The position numbers were made by a program, and so were the translations under genes. Below the pieces are notes generated by a model. The model saw only the letters and a program-made list of their open reading frames with translations, ran no database searches and had not been told where the DNA came from. 64,000 bases of DNA, taken from Hyphomonas adhaerens MHS-3. Lineage in GTDB: Bacteria; Pseudomonadota; Alphaproteobacteria; Caulobacterales; Hyphomonadaceae. This document shows, in pieces, positions 17,136 to 26,177 of this stretch. Position 1 is the stretch's first letter, and the number at the start of each line of letters is the position of its first letter. The stretch is from NCBI RefSeq assembly GCF_000685235.1, contig NZ_ARYH01000004.1:62001-126000 (forward strand). Reading direction: 5' to 3'.

Positions 17136-18169
17136 GCCGGCGCATCCGGGCGCGCCGTCAGCCAGGCAAGGCGGACGGCCGCCAGCGTCACCACAACCCC
17201 GATCGCCTGATGCAGCAGGGCAAGGTTCATCGGCGCGGCATGCAGCAGCGTCATGATTCCCCAGATGGCCTGCAGGCTCACCAGACCGGCAAAGACGATG
17301 AAGCTGCGCCCGTGCGCGGTTTTCCGGAACACAAACGCCGCCACGAGGCTCGCTGCCCAGATCGCATAGGCAATGATCCGGTGATTGAACTGCGTTGCCG
17401 CGCGCCCTTCGAACAGGCTGCGGATACCGAGGTCGCCCTCCAGATAGTGTGACGGCACCAGCTCGCCCGCCATCAGCGGCCAGTCATTATAGCTGCGTCC
17501 GGCGTCCAGCCCCGCAACCAGCGCACCGGCCGCCATCTGCACGAACACCGCCAAGAGAAGCAGTTTCGCCGTCACCCGCACGACGCGGGACGCCGGGCTG
17601 CGCTCACGATTGCCGAGGTCCAGCCACAACCAGGCGACCATGGCGATGATGAGCAGCGCCAATATGAAGTGCGTCATCAGGCGATAAGGCGCGACATCCA
17701 CCCGGGTCGTTTCGCCGATTCCGCTCGACACCATCCACCAGCCGATTGCCCCCTGAAGCCCGCCCAGGACGACGAGGCCCAGAAGCTTCGACAGAAGTGG
17801 CCGCGTCAGCCACTTTCGAACGGCGAACACGGCAATGCCCAGCACGGCAACGAGGCCGACCATCCGCCCGAAGAAACGATGCCCCCACTCCCACCAAAAG
17901 ATGTGCTGGAACTCCGACATCGACATGCCGTGATTGATGTAACGGTATTCGGCCGTATCCCTGTATTTGGCGAATGCCTCGTTCCAGGCGTCCGCCGAAA
18001 GCGGCGGGATCGCCCCTTTGATCGGGTCCCATTCTGTAATCGACAGTCCGGAATCGGTCAGGCGTGTCGCCCCGCCGATCAGGATCATCGCATAGACCAT
18101 CAGGCCCACCAGAATCAGCCAGCGGCGGATCCAGATGGCAGCAGCAGGGGGGATTGTGGTTTCGCTCAT
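17132..18169 (-). CDS. ctaA: Heme A synthase (COX15/CtaA)
   Basis: A 345-residue inner-membrane protein with about eight hydrophobic segments that oxidises heme O to heme A for cytochrome c oxidase. COX15 landmarks are visible: IGGATRLTDSGLSITEWDPIKG after the first segment, and heme-binding histidines in FWWEWGHRFFGR, LMTHFILA, QFNHRIIAY and LLHQAIG. The start at 18169 (MSETTIPP) matches the family; the frame is open much further upstream but over unrelated sequence. It diverges from the DUF2842 gene across 72 bp. Confidence 0.95.
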   Translation of the reverse strand: MSETTIPPAAAIWIRRWLILVGLMVYAMILIGGATRLTDSGLSITEWDPIKGAIPPLSADAWNEAFAKYRDTAEYRYINHGMSMSEFQHIFWWEWGHRFFGRMVGLVAVLGIAVFAVRKWLTRPLLSKLLGLVVLGGLQGAIGWWMVSSGIGETTRVDVAPYRLMTHFILALLIIAMVAWLWLDLGNRERSPASRVVRVTAKLLLLAVFVQMAAGALVAGLDAGRSYNDWPLMAGELVPSHYLEGDLGIRSLFEGRAATQFNHRIIAYAIWAASLVAAFVFRKTAHGRSFIVFAGLVSLQAIWGIMTLLHAAPMNLALLHQAIGVVVTLAAVRLAWLTARPDAPA

Positions 18170-18241
18170 GCGCTTTAATTGACGTGAGGATGCCGCACGG
18201 CAAGGGTCTGCGGGGTCGCATCTGCACAAAGGACTGCATTC

Positions 18242-18448
18242 ATGCGCAAGCCCCTCACCGCCCTGCTCCTGCTGGTCTATCTGTTCGCTTATATTGTTCT
18301 GGCCGCCACCATTGGCGGCATGACCTCGGCATGGCCGCGCTGGGCGGAGCTGGCATTCTATGTGGTGGCCGGTATTGCCTGGATCTTCCCGCTGAAGCCG
18401 CTGTTTGCCTGGATGAACAGCGGCGCACCGCCACCGGAAGACGACTAG
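18242..18448 (+). CDS. DUF2842 small membrane protein
   Basis: A 68-residue protein with two transmembrane segments (LLLLVYLFAYIVLAATIGG and a second around FYVVAGIAWIFPL), separated by a short loop with two tryptophans, and ending with a charged tail. This matches the DUF2842 family of alphaproteobacteria, of unknown function. Adjacency to heme A synthase suggests a respiratory membrane setting, but this is only positional. Confidence 0.85.
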   Translation: MRKPLTALLLLVYLFAYIVLAATIGGMTSAWPRWAELAFYVVAGIAWIFPLKPLFAWMNSGAPPPEDD

Positions 18449-18665
18449 ATCTGCCTGCGCCACTGCCGCCGGTGACAAAAGCTTCACCATGTCCGAATTG
18501 ACGCGCAGGCACGCGCGTGCATGCTGCAGCGCACAATTGATTTTCGGAGTTACCGCAAGGTCTTACAATCAATGGACTTTCAACCCGCCGATTAAGCAGA
18601 AGCGCAGGTTTTCCTGATAGGAAGGGTCCCGATACAGCCGCCCAACGGCCCGGAGCAGAAGCCCG
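18449..18665 (+). other. Intergenic region upstream of the second PHA synthase operon
   Basis: 217 bp without a convincing gene. It must hold the promoter of the phaC-hydratase/pta-ackA operon. A G/C-alternating stretch around 18500-18525 is visible, but I see no clear terminator or operator. Confidence 0.4.
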
Positions 18666-20465
18666 ATGCCCAATACACCTCGAAGCAAACCAGCCTCTCA
18701 CGGCGGCAGCAGCCCGCTGCCATCTGATCCGGATGCCGCGCGCCAGGCCGCTTTCGAGGCCATGGACCGGATGCGGGACATCCTCATCAGCCGGTATTCC
18801 GGCGGCCTTTCCCCAGCCTCTCTGGCGCTGGCCTATATGGATTGGGCGCTGCACCTTCAGGCCGCCCCGGGCAAACAGCTGGAAATGGTACAGAAGGCGT
18901 TCCGCAAGAGCAGCCGGCTGTCGACCTATCTGCTCTCCACGATGGGGCAGGAGGAAGCCGATAGCTGTATCGAGCCTTTGCCTGGCGACAACCGCTTCCA
19001 AGACCCGGCCTGGCGCAAGCAGCCCTTCGGTATCTGGTCGCAATCCTTCCTTCTGACCCAACAATGGTGGCACAATCTGACCCACGACGTGCCGGGCGTC
19101 AGCCCGCACCATGAGGAGGTCGTTTCCTTCGTCGCGCGCCAGCTGCTGGACGTATATTCCCCGTCGAACAATCCTTTCACGAATCCCGAAGTGCTGGAAC
19201 GGGCCCGCGAAACCGGCGGGCGGAACTTCATCGACGGCTTCAACAACTGGCGCGAAGACGTAAGCCGTCAGATCCAGCGCAAACCTCCGGTCGGCACTGA
19301 AGACTTCATCCCCGGCGAGGACGTCGCGGTCACGCCCGGCAAAGTGGTGTTCCGCAATCACCTGATCGAACTGATCCAGTATTCCCCCGCAACAAAAGAG
19401 GTTCACCCCGAACCGATTCTGATCGTGCCAGCCTGGATCATGAAATACTATATCCTCGACCTCTCCCCCGGGAATTCGATGATAAAATACCTCACGGAGC
19501 AGGGCTTCACCGTCTTCGCGATTTCGTGGCGAAATCCATCTGCCGACGATCACGACCTGTCGCTGAACGACTACCGCCGGATGGGCGTGATGGATGCGCT
19601 GGAAGCAATCAACACCATCTGTCCGGACCGGAAGGTTCACGCGACCGGCTATTGTCTCGGCGGAACTTTGCTGTCCATTGCTGCCTCCGCCATGGCGCGG
19701 GACGGCGATGACCGGCTGGCCTCTGTGTCTCTGCTGGCGGCCCAGACCGATTTCAGCGAGCCGGGTGAACTCGCCTTGTTCATTGACCACAGCCAGATGC
19801 ACTTCCTTGAAAGCATCATGTGGAACCGCGGCTTCCTCTCGGCCGATGAAATGGCCGGTGCCTTCCAGCTGCTGCGGTCCAATGACCTGCTCTGGTCCCG
19901 CCTCGTTCGGGAATACATGATGGGCGAGCGTGCTCCGATGTTCGACCTCATGGCATGGAACGCCGATACGACCCGCATGCCCTACCGGATGCATGCGGAA
20001 TATCTGAAGAAGCTCTACATCAACAATGATCTCGCCAACGGGCGGTTCATGGTGGAGGGCCGTCCGGTTACGCTGCAGGGGCTTCGCGCACCGATCTTCG
20101 CCGTTGGAACCGAGCACGATCATGTTGCGCCGTGGCGGTCTGTCCACAAGATCCACCAGCTGGCCGACACGGATATCACTTTCACCCTGACCAATGGCGG
20201 ACACAATGCCGGCATCGTCAGCGAGCCCGGACACAATGGCCGCCACTATCACATCGCCCACCACCGGCACCGCGACCAGATCCTCAGTCCCGACCAATGG
20301 CTGGAAGCCGCGAAAGAGAAATCCGGCTCTTGGTGGGACGGCTGGTCTGCTTGGCTGGCAAAGCATTCCTCGCCCGATATGGTTCGCCCACCCAGAATGG
20401 GGGCGGCGCGCAAGGGCTATCCCGTACTTGATGAGGCGCCCGGAACCTATGTATTTGAGAGATAG
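18666..20465 (+). CDS. Second poly(R)-hydroxyalkanoate synthase (PhaC-like)
   Basis: A 599-residue class I-like PHA synthase, distinct from the one at 12301. Catalytic Cys330 is in GYCLGG, the Asp in VGTEHDHVAPW and the His in LTNGGHNAGIVSEPGH. The PhaC hallmark VPAWIMKYYILDL is present. The N-terminus, with its conserved DWALHLQAAPGKQ segment, belongs to a subgroup often found beside phosphotransacetylase and acetate kinase genes. A His-rich stretch (NGRHYHIAHHRHRD) follows the catalytic His. First gene of a three-gene operon; 12 bp separate it from the next. Confidence 0.9.
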   Translation: MPNTPRSKPASHGGSSPLPSDPDAARQAAFEAMDRMRDILISRYSGGLSPASLALAYMDWALHLQAAPGKQLEMVQKAFRKSSRLSTYLLSTMGQEEADSCIEPLPGDNRFQDPAWRKQPFGIWSQSFLLTQQWWHNLTHDVPGVSPHHEEVVSFVARQLLDVYSPSNNPFTNPEVLERARETGGRNFIDGFNNWREDVSRQIQRKPPVGTEDFIPGEDVAVTPGKVVFRNHLIELIQYSPATKEVHPEPILIVPAWIMKYYILDLSPGNSMIKYLTEQGFTVFAISWRNPSADDHDLSLNDYRRMGVMDALEAINTICPDRKVHATGYCLGGTLLSIAASAMARDGDDRLASVSLLAAQTDFSEPGELALFIDHSQMHFLESIMWNRGFLSADEMAGAFQLLRSNDLLWSRLVREYMMGERAPMFDLMAWNADTTRMPYRMHAEYLKKLYINNDLANGRFMVEGRPVTLQGLRAPIFAVGTEHDHVAPWRSVHKIHQLADTDITFTLTNGGHNAGIVSEPGHNGRHYHIAHHRHRDQILSPDQWLEAAKEKSGSWWDGWSAWLAKHSSPDMVRPPRMGAARKGYPVLDEAPGTYVFER

Positions 20466-20477
20466 GAGCCGCCACCC

Positions 20478-21878
20478 ATGATTGAGACCTTTCTTGAGAA
20501 CCGTACCTACGACCAGATCAAGGTCGGCGATACGGCATCGCTGGAGCGCACAGTTACCGAGAACGACATCGAACTGTTCGCGCTCGTTTCCGGCGATGTG
20601 AACCCGGCCCACCTCGATGCGGAGTTCGCCGCGAAGGACATCTTCGGCAAACCGGTTGCCCATGGCATGTGGACGGCGTCGCTGGTGTCCGCCGTGCTGG
20701 GCACGACCCTGCCCGGCCCCGGCTGCATCTATCTCGGCCAGACCATTGCCTTCACCAAGCCTGTCTTTCCCGGCGATACCGTCACGGCCACCGCCACCGT
20801 GCTGGAGAAGCAGGACAAGAAGCGCCTCGTCCGGCTCGAAACAATCTGCACCAATCAGGATGGCGACACCGTCCTGAAAGGTGAAGCGACCGTCATCGCC
20901 CCGAAGGACAGCGTCCGCGTCAAGCGCAAGCACATGCCGGGCATCCGCCTGCGCCGGCATGACCGCTATGATGCGTTTATTGCGCGCGCCAAGGCCTCCC
21001 CGACCGTCCGGGCCGCCATCGTTCATCCCTGCTCCGCCATCGCCATTCAGGGCGCCGTCGAGGTTCGGGACGAAGACCTGCTGGAGCCCGTCCTGATCGG
21101 CCCGCGCGCCAAGATCGAGGCGGCGGCCGAAGAAGCCGGCGTCTCGATTGACGGGTTCGATATCATCGAGACCGAGCATAGCCACGCCGCCGCCGCGACA
21201 GCCGTGGAGATGGCCGTCAAGGGTGATGTCTCCGTCCTCGTGAAAGGCAGTCTCCATACAGATGAGCTTCTTGGCGCCGTCCTCGCCCATGATTCCGGCC
21301 TGCGGACCGAACGCCGCATCAGCCATGTCTACGCCATGGATATTCCGCTTTATGACAAGCCGCTGATCGTGACCGACGCGGCCGTCAACATTCTTCCCTC
21401 CCTCGATCAAAAGCGCGACATCTGCCAGAACGCCGTGGACCTGATGCACCAGCTGGGCGTGGAAGAGCCGCTGGTCGCTGTCCTCGCCGCCGTTGAGACC
21501 GTGAACGCCGACATGCCCGCGACGCTGGATGCCGCCGCCCTCACCGTTATGGCGGCGCGTGGCCAGATCGCCGGGGCCCGCGTCGATGGCCCGCTGGCAT
21601 ATGACAATGCGATCAGCATGGCGGCGGCGAAAACCAAGGGCATCGTCTCGCCGGTCGCCGGGCAGGCGGACATTCTCCTGGTGCCGGACCTTGAAGCCGG
21701 CAACATGCTGGCCAAGCAGCTGATATATTTTGCCGACGCGATTGCCGCCGGCCTGATCCTCGGCGCGCGCGTGCCGATCGTGCTGACCAGCCGGGCGGAT
21801 CCGCTGACCGCCCGCATGGCGTCGGCAGCGCTTGCGCGTCTCAGCGTCGGCATGACTTACACCAAGCCGGGCAGCTGA
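20478..21878 (+). CDS. Bifunctional enoyl-CoA hydratase / phosphate acetyltransferase
   Basis: A 466-residue fusion. Residues 1-140 form a PhaJ-like MaoC hydratase (VSGDVNPAHLDAEFA, KPVAHGMWTASL), which makes (R)-3-hydroxyacyl-CoA. Residues about 155-466 form a phosphate acetyl/butyryltransferase domain (VHPCSAIAIQGAVEV, SVLVKGSLHTDELLGAV, FADAIAAGLILGARVPIVLTSRAD), interconverting acyl-CoA and acyl phosphate. AGGAG precedes the ATG. Only one base separates the stop from the acetate kinase ATG, so acyl phosphate may pass directly to AckA. The family is known; the exact acyl group is not determined. Confidence 0.92.
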   Translation: MIETFLENRTYDQIKVGDTASLERTVTENDIELFALVSGDVNPAHLDAEFAAKDIFGKPVAHGMWTASLVSAVLGTTLPGPGCIYLGQTIAFTKPVFPGDTVTATATVLEKQDKKRLVRLETICTNQDGDTVLKGEATVIAPKDSVRVKRKHMPGIRLRRHDRYDAFIARAKASPTVRAAIVHPCSAIAIQGAVEVRDEDLLEPVLIGPRAKIEAAAEEAGVSIDGFDIIETEHSHAAAATAVEMAVKGDVSVLVKGSLHTDELLGAVLAHDSGLRTERRISHVYAMDIPLYDKPLIVTDAAVNILPSLDQKRDICQNAVDLMHQLGVEEPLVAVLAAVETVNADMPATLDAAALTVMAARGQIAGARVDGPLAYDNAISMAAAKTKGIVSPVAGQADILLVPDLEAGNMLAKQLIYFADAIAAGLILGARVPIVLTSRADPLTARMASAALARLSVGMTYTKPGS

Positions 21879-21879
21879 G

Positions 21880-23067
21880 ATGTCCGGCCCGTTGCTGATG
21901 ACGTTCAATGCCGGATCTTCCTCTGTGAAGATCGGCTTGTTCAGCATGGATGGCGACAGGGTTGAGCGGATCGCCCATGCGCTGATCGATTTCCGCCACC
22001 GCCCTCTCACCTTCCACCTTGTCGAAGGCAAGGCGGTGTTCGATGTCGAACTGAAGGCCGATGGCGCCGACCATCTGATCGATGTGATGACGGAGACATT
22101 GGACTGGATCTCCCAACACTATGACCTCAGTGAGCTGAGCTGTGTCGGTCACCGCGTCGTGCATGGCGGGGATGAGTTTGACGGCCCGGTCCTGATCGAC
22201 GACGACTCGCTCGCCCGCATTGATGCCCTCTCCATTCTTGCGCCGCTCCACCAGCCGCAGGCGCTTCGCCTGATCCGGGCCATGCGGCAGATCCGGCCAG
22301 AGCTTATGCAGGCCGCGTCGTTCGACACCGTCTTCCACCGGACAAATCCGGAACTGATCCGCCGCTTTGCCCTGCCGCGCGAGCTGCATGACCGGGGCAT
22401 CAAGCGGTATGGTTTCCATGGCCTGTCCTACAAATTCATTGCCGCCGAACTGCGCCGCCAGTTCCCGGAAGCCGCTGCCGGGCGCGTGATCGCGGCCCAT
22501 CTTGGCAGCGGCGCGAGCCTTTGCGCCATGCTGGATGGCAAAAGCCAGGACACCAGCATGGGGTTCTCCACCCTCGACGGCGTGCCGATGGCGACTCGCT
22601 GCGGCGCGCTGGACTCCGGCGTGATCCTCCACCTGTTGCAGCAGGAACACCGCCCGGTCAGCGAGGTGGAAGACATGCTCTATCACCAGTCTGGCTTGAA
22701 AGGCGTCTCCGGCGGGATCAGCGCCGACTGCCGCGAGCTTCAGCGCAGCGATGATCCGCGCGCAAAAGAGGCGCTGGACCTGTTCACCCTGCGCATCGCC
22801 GGGGAAATCGGCCGCCTGTCCATGAGCATTGGCGGGCTGGACGCCGTCGTCTTCACCGCAGGCATTGGCGAGCATGATGCGATGATCCGCGCATCGGTCG
22901 CGGCACATCTGAGTTGGATGGGGCTGGAGGTGTCAGATGAAGCGAACCAGCAGAATGCCACCTGCATCTCGACCACCAGCAGCCGAGTGAAGGCCTTTAT
23001 TATTCCGACCAATGAAGAACGCGTCATTGCCGATGAAGCGTTCGGCCTGTTCACGCAAGCCGGTTAA
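21880..23067 (+). CDS. ackA: Acetate kinase (acetate/propionate kinase family)
   Basis: A 395-residue ASKHA-fold kinase that transfers phosphate between acetyl phosphate and ADP. Visible motifs are MTFNAGSSSVKIGLF, GHRVVHGGDEF, FDTVFHRTNPEL, AAHLGSGASLCAML and FTAGIGEHDAMIRASV, all in the expected order. Length matches acetate kinases. Coupled with the upstream phosphotransacetylase domain, it would generate ATP from acetyl-CoA, as during fermentation, overflow or polymer turnover. Propionate or butyrate could be alternative substrates. Confidence 0.93.
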   Translation: MSGPLLMTFNAGSSSVKIGLFSMDGDRVERIAHALIDFRHRPLTFHLVEGKAVFDVELKADGADHLIDVMTETLDWISQHYDLSELSCVGHRVVHGGDEFDGPVLIDDDSLARIDALSILAPLHQPQALRLIRAMRQIRPELMQAASFDTVFHRTNPELIRRFALPRELHDRGIKRYGFHGLSYKFIAAELRRQFPEAAAGRVIAAHLGSGASLCAMLDGKSQDTSMGFSTLDGVPMATRCGALDSGVILHLLQQEHRPVSEVEDMLYHQSGLKGVSGGISADCRELQRSDDPRAKEALDLFTLRIAGEIGRLSMSIGGLDAVVFTAGIGEHDAMIRASVAAHLSWMGLEVSDEANQQNATCISTTSSRVKAFIIPTNEERVIADEAFGLFTQAG

Positions 23068-23136
23068 TCCCTGCCGCCAGCACGTCCGCCCGGACACGCC
23101 CCTGGCGCTCCGGCGAACTCCTGATTGTCGGCAGGT

Positions 23137-23727
23137 TCAACTTGTGTCGGGCCAGCCCTTCAGAGCTTCGATCAGTTGCACCGTGAGACCGCCAGAAACG
23201 ATGCCGAGCGCGGCGGGCATGGCGTGCGTTTTCGGCAGGGGCGTGATGAAGGGTTTCGGCTCACCGCGCACCTGTTGACGCCGGAGCGTGCGCGCCAGAC
23301 ATCTGGCCCGGCGCTCTGAATCCCTCAGCGTTTCCAGCATGGCCTGCCAGCGGTCGATCAGTGGTGCGGCGAGGACCGGCCCGCGATCCGGCACGATCTG
23401 CGGCCCGCGCAGAAAGTCCGGCGTTTCGCCCGCGGGCGTGGGCATGAGGGAGAAGGTGTACTTCGTTTCGTTTTCGCCTTCGGATGTCTCGAAATAATTG
23501 CTGCCCGGGCGCGGCTTGACCGGCGCGAGGTCGACATGCAGCGCCATCAGAAAAATCAGACGGCGGAGCAGAATCCCGAGCCGTTTCAGCTCTGCCTGAC
23601 AGCGCCGCTTCACCGATTTCGAAATCACCTCCGGCACCTCGCGCAGCCCGGCCCTGAGGCCCGCTTCCGCAATGGCGCGCCCGATCGTTTGCCAGGCATG
23701 GGAGAAGAAATCGGTGAGGTCTGTCAT
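23137..23727 (-). CDS. Hypothetical protein
   Basis: A 196-residue protein starting MTDLTDFFSHAW, with no signal peptide. A basic, probably amphipathic helical segment (AELKRLGILLRRLIFLMALHVDL) is followed by KPRPGSNYFETSEGENETKYTFSLMPTPAG and a second arginine-rich helix (RRARCLARTLRRQ). Not recognised. The start at 23727 gives a compact protein; the frame stays open to 23997, but that part looks like non-coding repeat-derived sequence. Convergent with ackA, and divergent from the esterase gene. Confidence 0.6.
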   Translation of the reverse strand: MTDLTDFFSHAWQTIGRAIAEAGLRAGLREVPEVISKSVKRRCQAELKRLGILLRRLIFLMALHVDLAPVKPRPGSNYFETSEGENETKYTFSLMPTPAGETPDFLRGPQIVPDRGPVLAAPLIDRWQAMLETLRDSERRARCLARTLRRQQVRGEPKPFITPLPKTHAMPAALGIVSGGLTVQLIEALKGWPDTS

Positions 23728-24039
23728 GCCGGAAAGCCTGGCATGGCGCGTTATCAGACGGATTGGTGCGCCCGGCCATGCCGAAGACTCTCGGGAAAAA
23801 CGTGGCCTTTCAGGGGGCTCCAGATCGCGGCGGCGTGGGACAGGGATGACTTTATCCCCCAGCGTCCGAAATTCTGTATCCCACCCATCGGGAGACTGAA
23901 TTCCGGGCATTTGCGCCCAAAAACCTTCCTTACCCCAAGCAAAACTCGCGCCCTGGTTGAATGCACTGTCCATCACGGGGCTTTTCCAAATAGGCACAAA
24001 CAGAACGGGCCCCAGGCGGGCCGAACCGATGAAGCCGTC
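23728..24039. other. 312-bp intergenic region, possible repeat-derived sequence
   Basis: No convincing gene. Both strands have open frames running through it, but neither resembles a protein family. The stretch 23725-23900 starts with the inverted repeat CATGCC-N9-GGCATG and, conceptually translated on the minus strand, reads like the short pseudo-peptides (FSRES, VIPVPRRRD) produced by dispersed extragenic repeats in alphaproteobacteria. The promoter of the esterase gene should lie in its right part. No copy is seen elsewhere in the window. Confidence 0.35.
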
Positions 24040-26151
24040 ATGGCACGCATGAAACAGCTCCTTCTCGCCGCTTCGGCGATCGCACTGCTCTCCGGATGCT
24101 CCGGGGGCGGCGGTGGAACGTCCAGTTCAAGCTCGCAACCTGTTTCCTCGCCGCCGCCTCCACCGCCACCGCCGCCCCCATCACCGCCGCCTCCCCCGGC
24201 CGCTCCAACGGCGGCCCCGGCGAGCCAGACTGACGTCATCTATGGTACGGGTCTTCTGAAGACCGGATCGAAATCCCTGACGCTCGACATATACCAATCG
24301 GGCGATCCATGTACCGAGGCACGCCCCTTCGTGATGCTGGTGCATGGTGGCGGGTTTGACCCGGGCACAAAATCCGACGCGCCCTGGCCAGACATTGCGC
24401 AGGACCTGACCGGTCATGACTATACCGTGCTTTCGATTGACTACCGGCAGGCTTCGGACGCCCCCGTGCCGTCTGCGGAGTTTTACCCGCTGCGGGACGC
24501 GATCCTCGCTTCCGGTGAGACGGGGATCGCAGGATCGGACGCAGCAAGCCAGGCTGACAGTCTCGCCAGTGCTATCGAGGATGGGGTCACCGCGCTGCGC
24601 TGGGCTGAAGACCATCATGATGAACTGTGCGTGGACGTGTCGCGATTTGCGATCTGGGGCGAATCCGAGGGCGCCATTATCGCGCTGCATCTGGCGTACG
24701 GCCTCGACGCGCACGCCATCTATTCCCCGGAGCCGGACGTGCTGGTCGACTATTGGGGCCGGTTTATCCATGGCGGGGAGATCACCGGGGGCGATGCCCC
24801 CCTGCTGATCCTGCATGGCGATCAGGACCAGGTCATCAGCTATGATTACGCACTGGAGATTCAGGCCGCCGCCGACAGCGCGCAGGTGCCTTATGCTTTC
24901 TATACGGTGAAAGATGGCGGGCACGGGTTCGGGGAGATCGACGACACCGCGCTGACGGTCGACGATACGACGCTCCGCCAGCATGCTGTCGATTTCATTT
25001 CCAGCCATCTGTGGCAAAGCGCACCGACGTATGAGACCCGAAGTATCAGCACGGGTCCGTTGCCACCGCCTCCTGCAGCCCCGCCGCCACCAGCACCACC
25101 GCCCCCGGCACCTCCTCCGCCTGCGCCGCCCCCACCGGCACCCCCTCCACCTGCGCCCCCGCCTCCCGCGCCACCACCACCGGCGCCTCCTCCACCTGCA
25201 CCACCACCTCCCGCGCCGCCCCCGCCGGCGCCTCCTCCGCCTGCGCCGCCGCCTCCCGCACCTCCTCCTCCGGCGCCGCCCGTATCACCTCCGCCGCCGC
25301 CCTATGTGCCGGCCAGCGCAAGCAATGTCGTTTACGGAACAGGGCCTGTTGCAGGCGGGACAAAAGACCTGAAGCTTGACGTCTACCAGACAGGTGAAGC
25401 GTGCACGGATCTTCGTCCGTTCGTCATGCTGATCCATGGCGGCGGGTTTGAAGAAGGCTCCAAAAGCATGTCGCCCTGGCGCAGCATTGCCGATGACCTG
25501 ACCGACCTGGGCTATACGGCGATATCAATCGACTACCGGATGATCGGCGACACGCCGCGGCCATCCACGGAATTCCGGCCCCTGCGCGACGACATCTACA
25601 GGGCCGGGCTTGGCCCTCTGATTTCGTATAATGAGGCGCTGCAGGCCGATGCCATTGCCAGCGCAATCGAAGACACCGTCACAGCCATCCGCTGGGTCGA
25701 TGCGAACCAGGACGCCCTCTGTGTGGACATGTCCCGGTTCGCGGTGTGGGGAGATTCCGCCGGTGCCATCATGGGCCTGCATGCGGCTTATGGCATGGAC
25801 GCCTACAACATCCCGGTTCCCGAACCGGATGTGGTGATCGACTATTGGGGCCGTTTCATTACCAATGGAAACCTGATGACCTCCGGTGAGCCGCCGGCGT
25901 TCATCCTGCATGGCACGCAGGACGATGTCGTCAATTACAATTTCGCGCTCGATATCCGGAACCAGACGAACGCGGCCGGTATTCCGTATGCCTTCTATTC
26001 TGTGACAGGCGGCAAGCATGGCTTCGAGGAAATCCCGATCGACACGCTTCGCGTCAACGGGATCTCGCTCCGCCAGCTCACGCTGGACTTTGTATCAGAT
26101 CATCTGGAAGGCGGATCGCCGGGATACGAGACGCATCTCGTCCCGAAATAA
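24040..26151 (+). CDS. Secreted lipoprotein with two tandem alpha/beta esterase domains
   Basis: A 703-residue protein. Lipoprotein signal with Cys20 (LLSGC), then a Ser- and Pro-rich tether. Domain 1 (about 65-340) and domain 2 (about 428-703) are clear duplicates. Each has VMLVHGGGF or VMLIHGGGF, a nucleophile elbow (GESEG with Ser209; GDSAG with Ser573), an Asp after LHG (DQD, TQD) and a His before GF (GGHGF, GKHGF), so both triads look intact. They are joined by 13 APPPP pentapeptides (about 345-420). Each domain resembles BD-FAE or carboxylesterase-like hydrolases. Substrate unknown. The start was chosen at the signal peptide; upstream open frame excluded. Confidence 0.85.
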   Translation: MARMKQLLLAASAIALLSGCSGGGGGTSSSSSQPVSSPPPPPPPPPPSPPPPPAAPTAAPASQTDVIYGTGLLKTGSKSLTLDIYQSGDPCTEARPFVMLVHGGGFDPGTKSDAPWPDIAQDLTGHDYTVLSIDYRQASDAPVPSAEFYPLRDAILASGETGIAGSDAASQADSLASAIEDGVTALRWAEDHHDELCVDVSRFAIWGESEGAIIALHLAYGLDAHAIYSPEPDVLVDYWGRFIHGGEITGGDAPLLILHGDQDQVISYDYALEIQAAADSAQVPYAFYTVKDGGHGFGEIDDTALTVDDTTLRQHAVDFISSHLWQSAPTYETRSISTGPLPPPPAAPPPPAPPPPAPPPPAPPPPAPPPPAPPPPAPPPPAPPPPAPPPPAPPPPAPPPPAPPPPAPPPPAPPVSPPPPPYVPASASNVVYGTGPVAGGTKDLKLDVYQTGEACTDLRPFVMLIHGGGFEEGSKSMSPWRSIADDLTDLGYTAISIDYRMIGDTPRPSTEFRPLRDDIYRAGLGPLISYNEALQADAIASAIEDTVTAIRWVDANQDALCVDMSRFAVWGDSAGAIMGLHAAYGMDAYNIPVPEPDVVIDYWGRFITNGNLMTSGEPPAFILHGTQDDVVNYNFALDIRNQTNAAGIPYAFYSVTGGKHGFEEIPIDTLRVNGISLRQLTLDFVSDHLEGGSPGYETHLVPK
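25066..25290 (+). repeat. Coding tandem repeat: 13 APPPP pentapeptides
   Basis: Thirteen successive 15-bp units each encode Ala-Pro-Pro-Pro-Pro, linking the two esterase domains. Synonymous codons differ between units (CCG, CCA, CCT and CCC are all used), so the array is kept at the protein level rather than being a fresh DNA slippage product. Such linkers form stiff polyproline II rods. The Pro-rich tether near the N-terminus (about 24160-24220) is a second, shorter copy of the theme. Confidence 0.9.
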
Positions 26152-26177
26152 TGGTGCCGGGGCGCGGTTTTACCGGC

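Noticed and set aside
18255..22031. A 1258-codon open frame on the minus strand across the PHA synthase operon
   Set aside because: It lies antisense to three genes with unmistakable family motifs; its translation is rich in Gly, His, Arg and Asp with no domain, as expected from antisense of high-G+C genes.
25066..25290. Proline-codon repeat considered as a microsatellite or CRISPR
   Set aside because: It is in frame between two homologous enzyme domains and encodes regular APPPP units with variable third bases.
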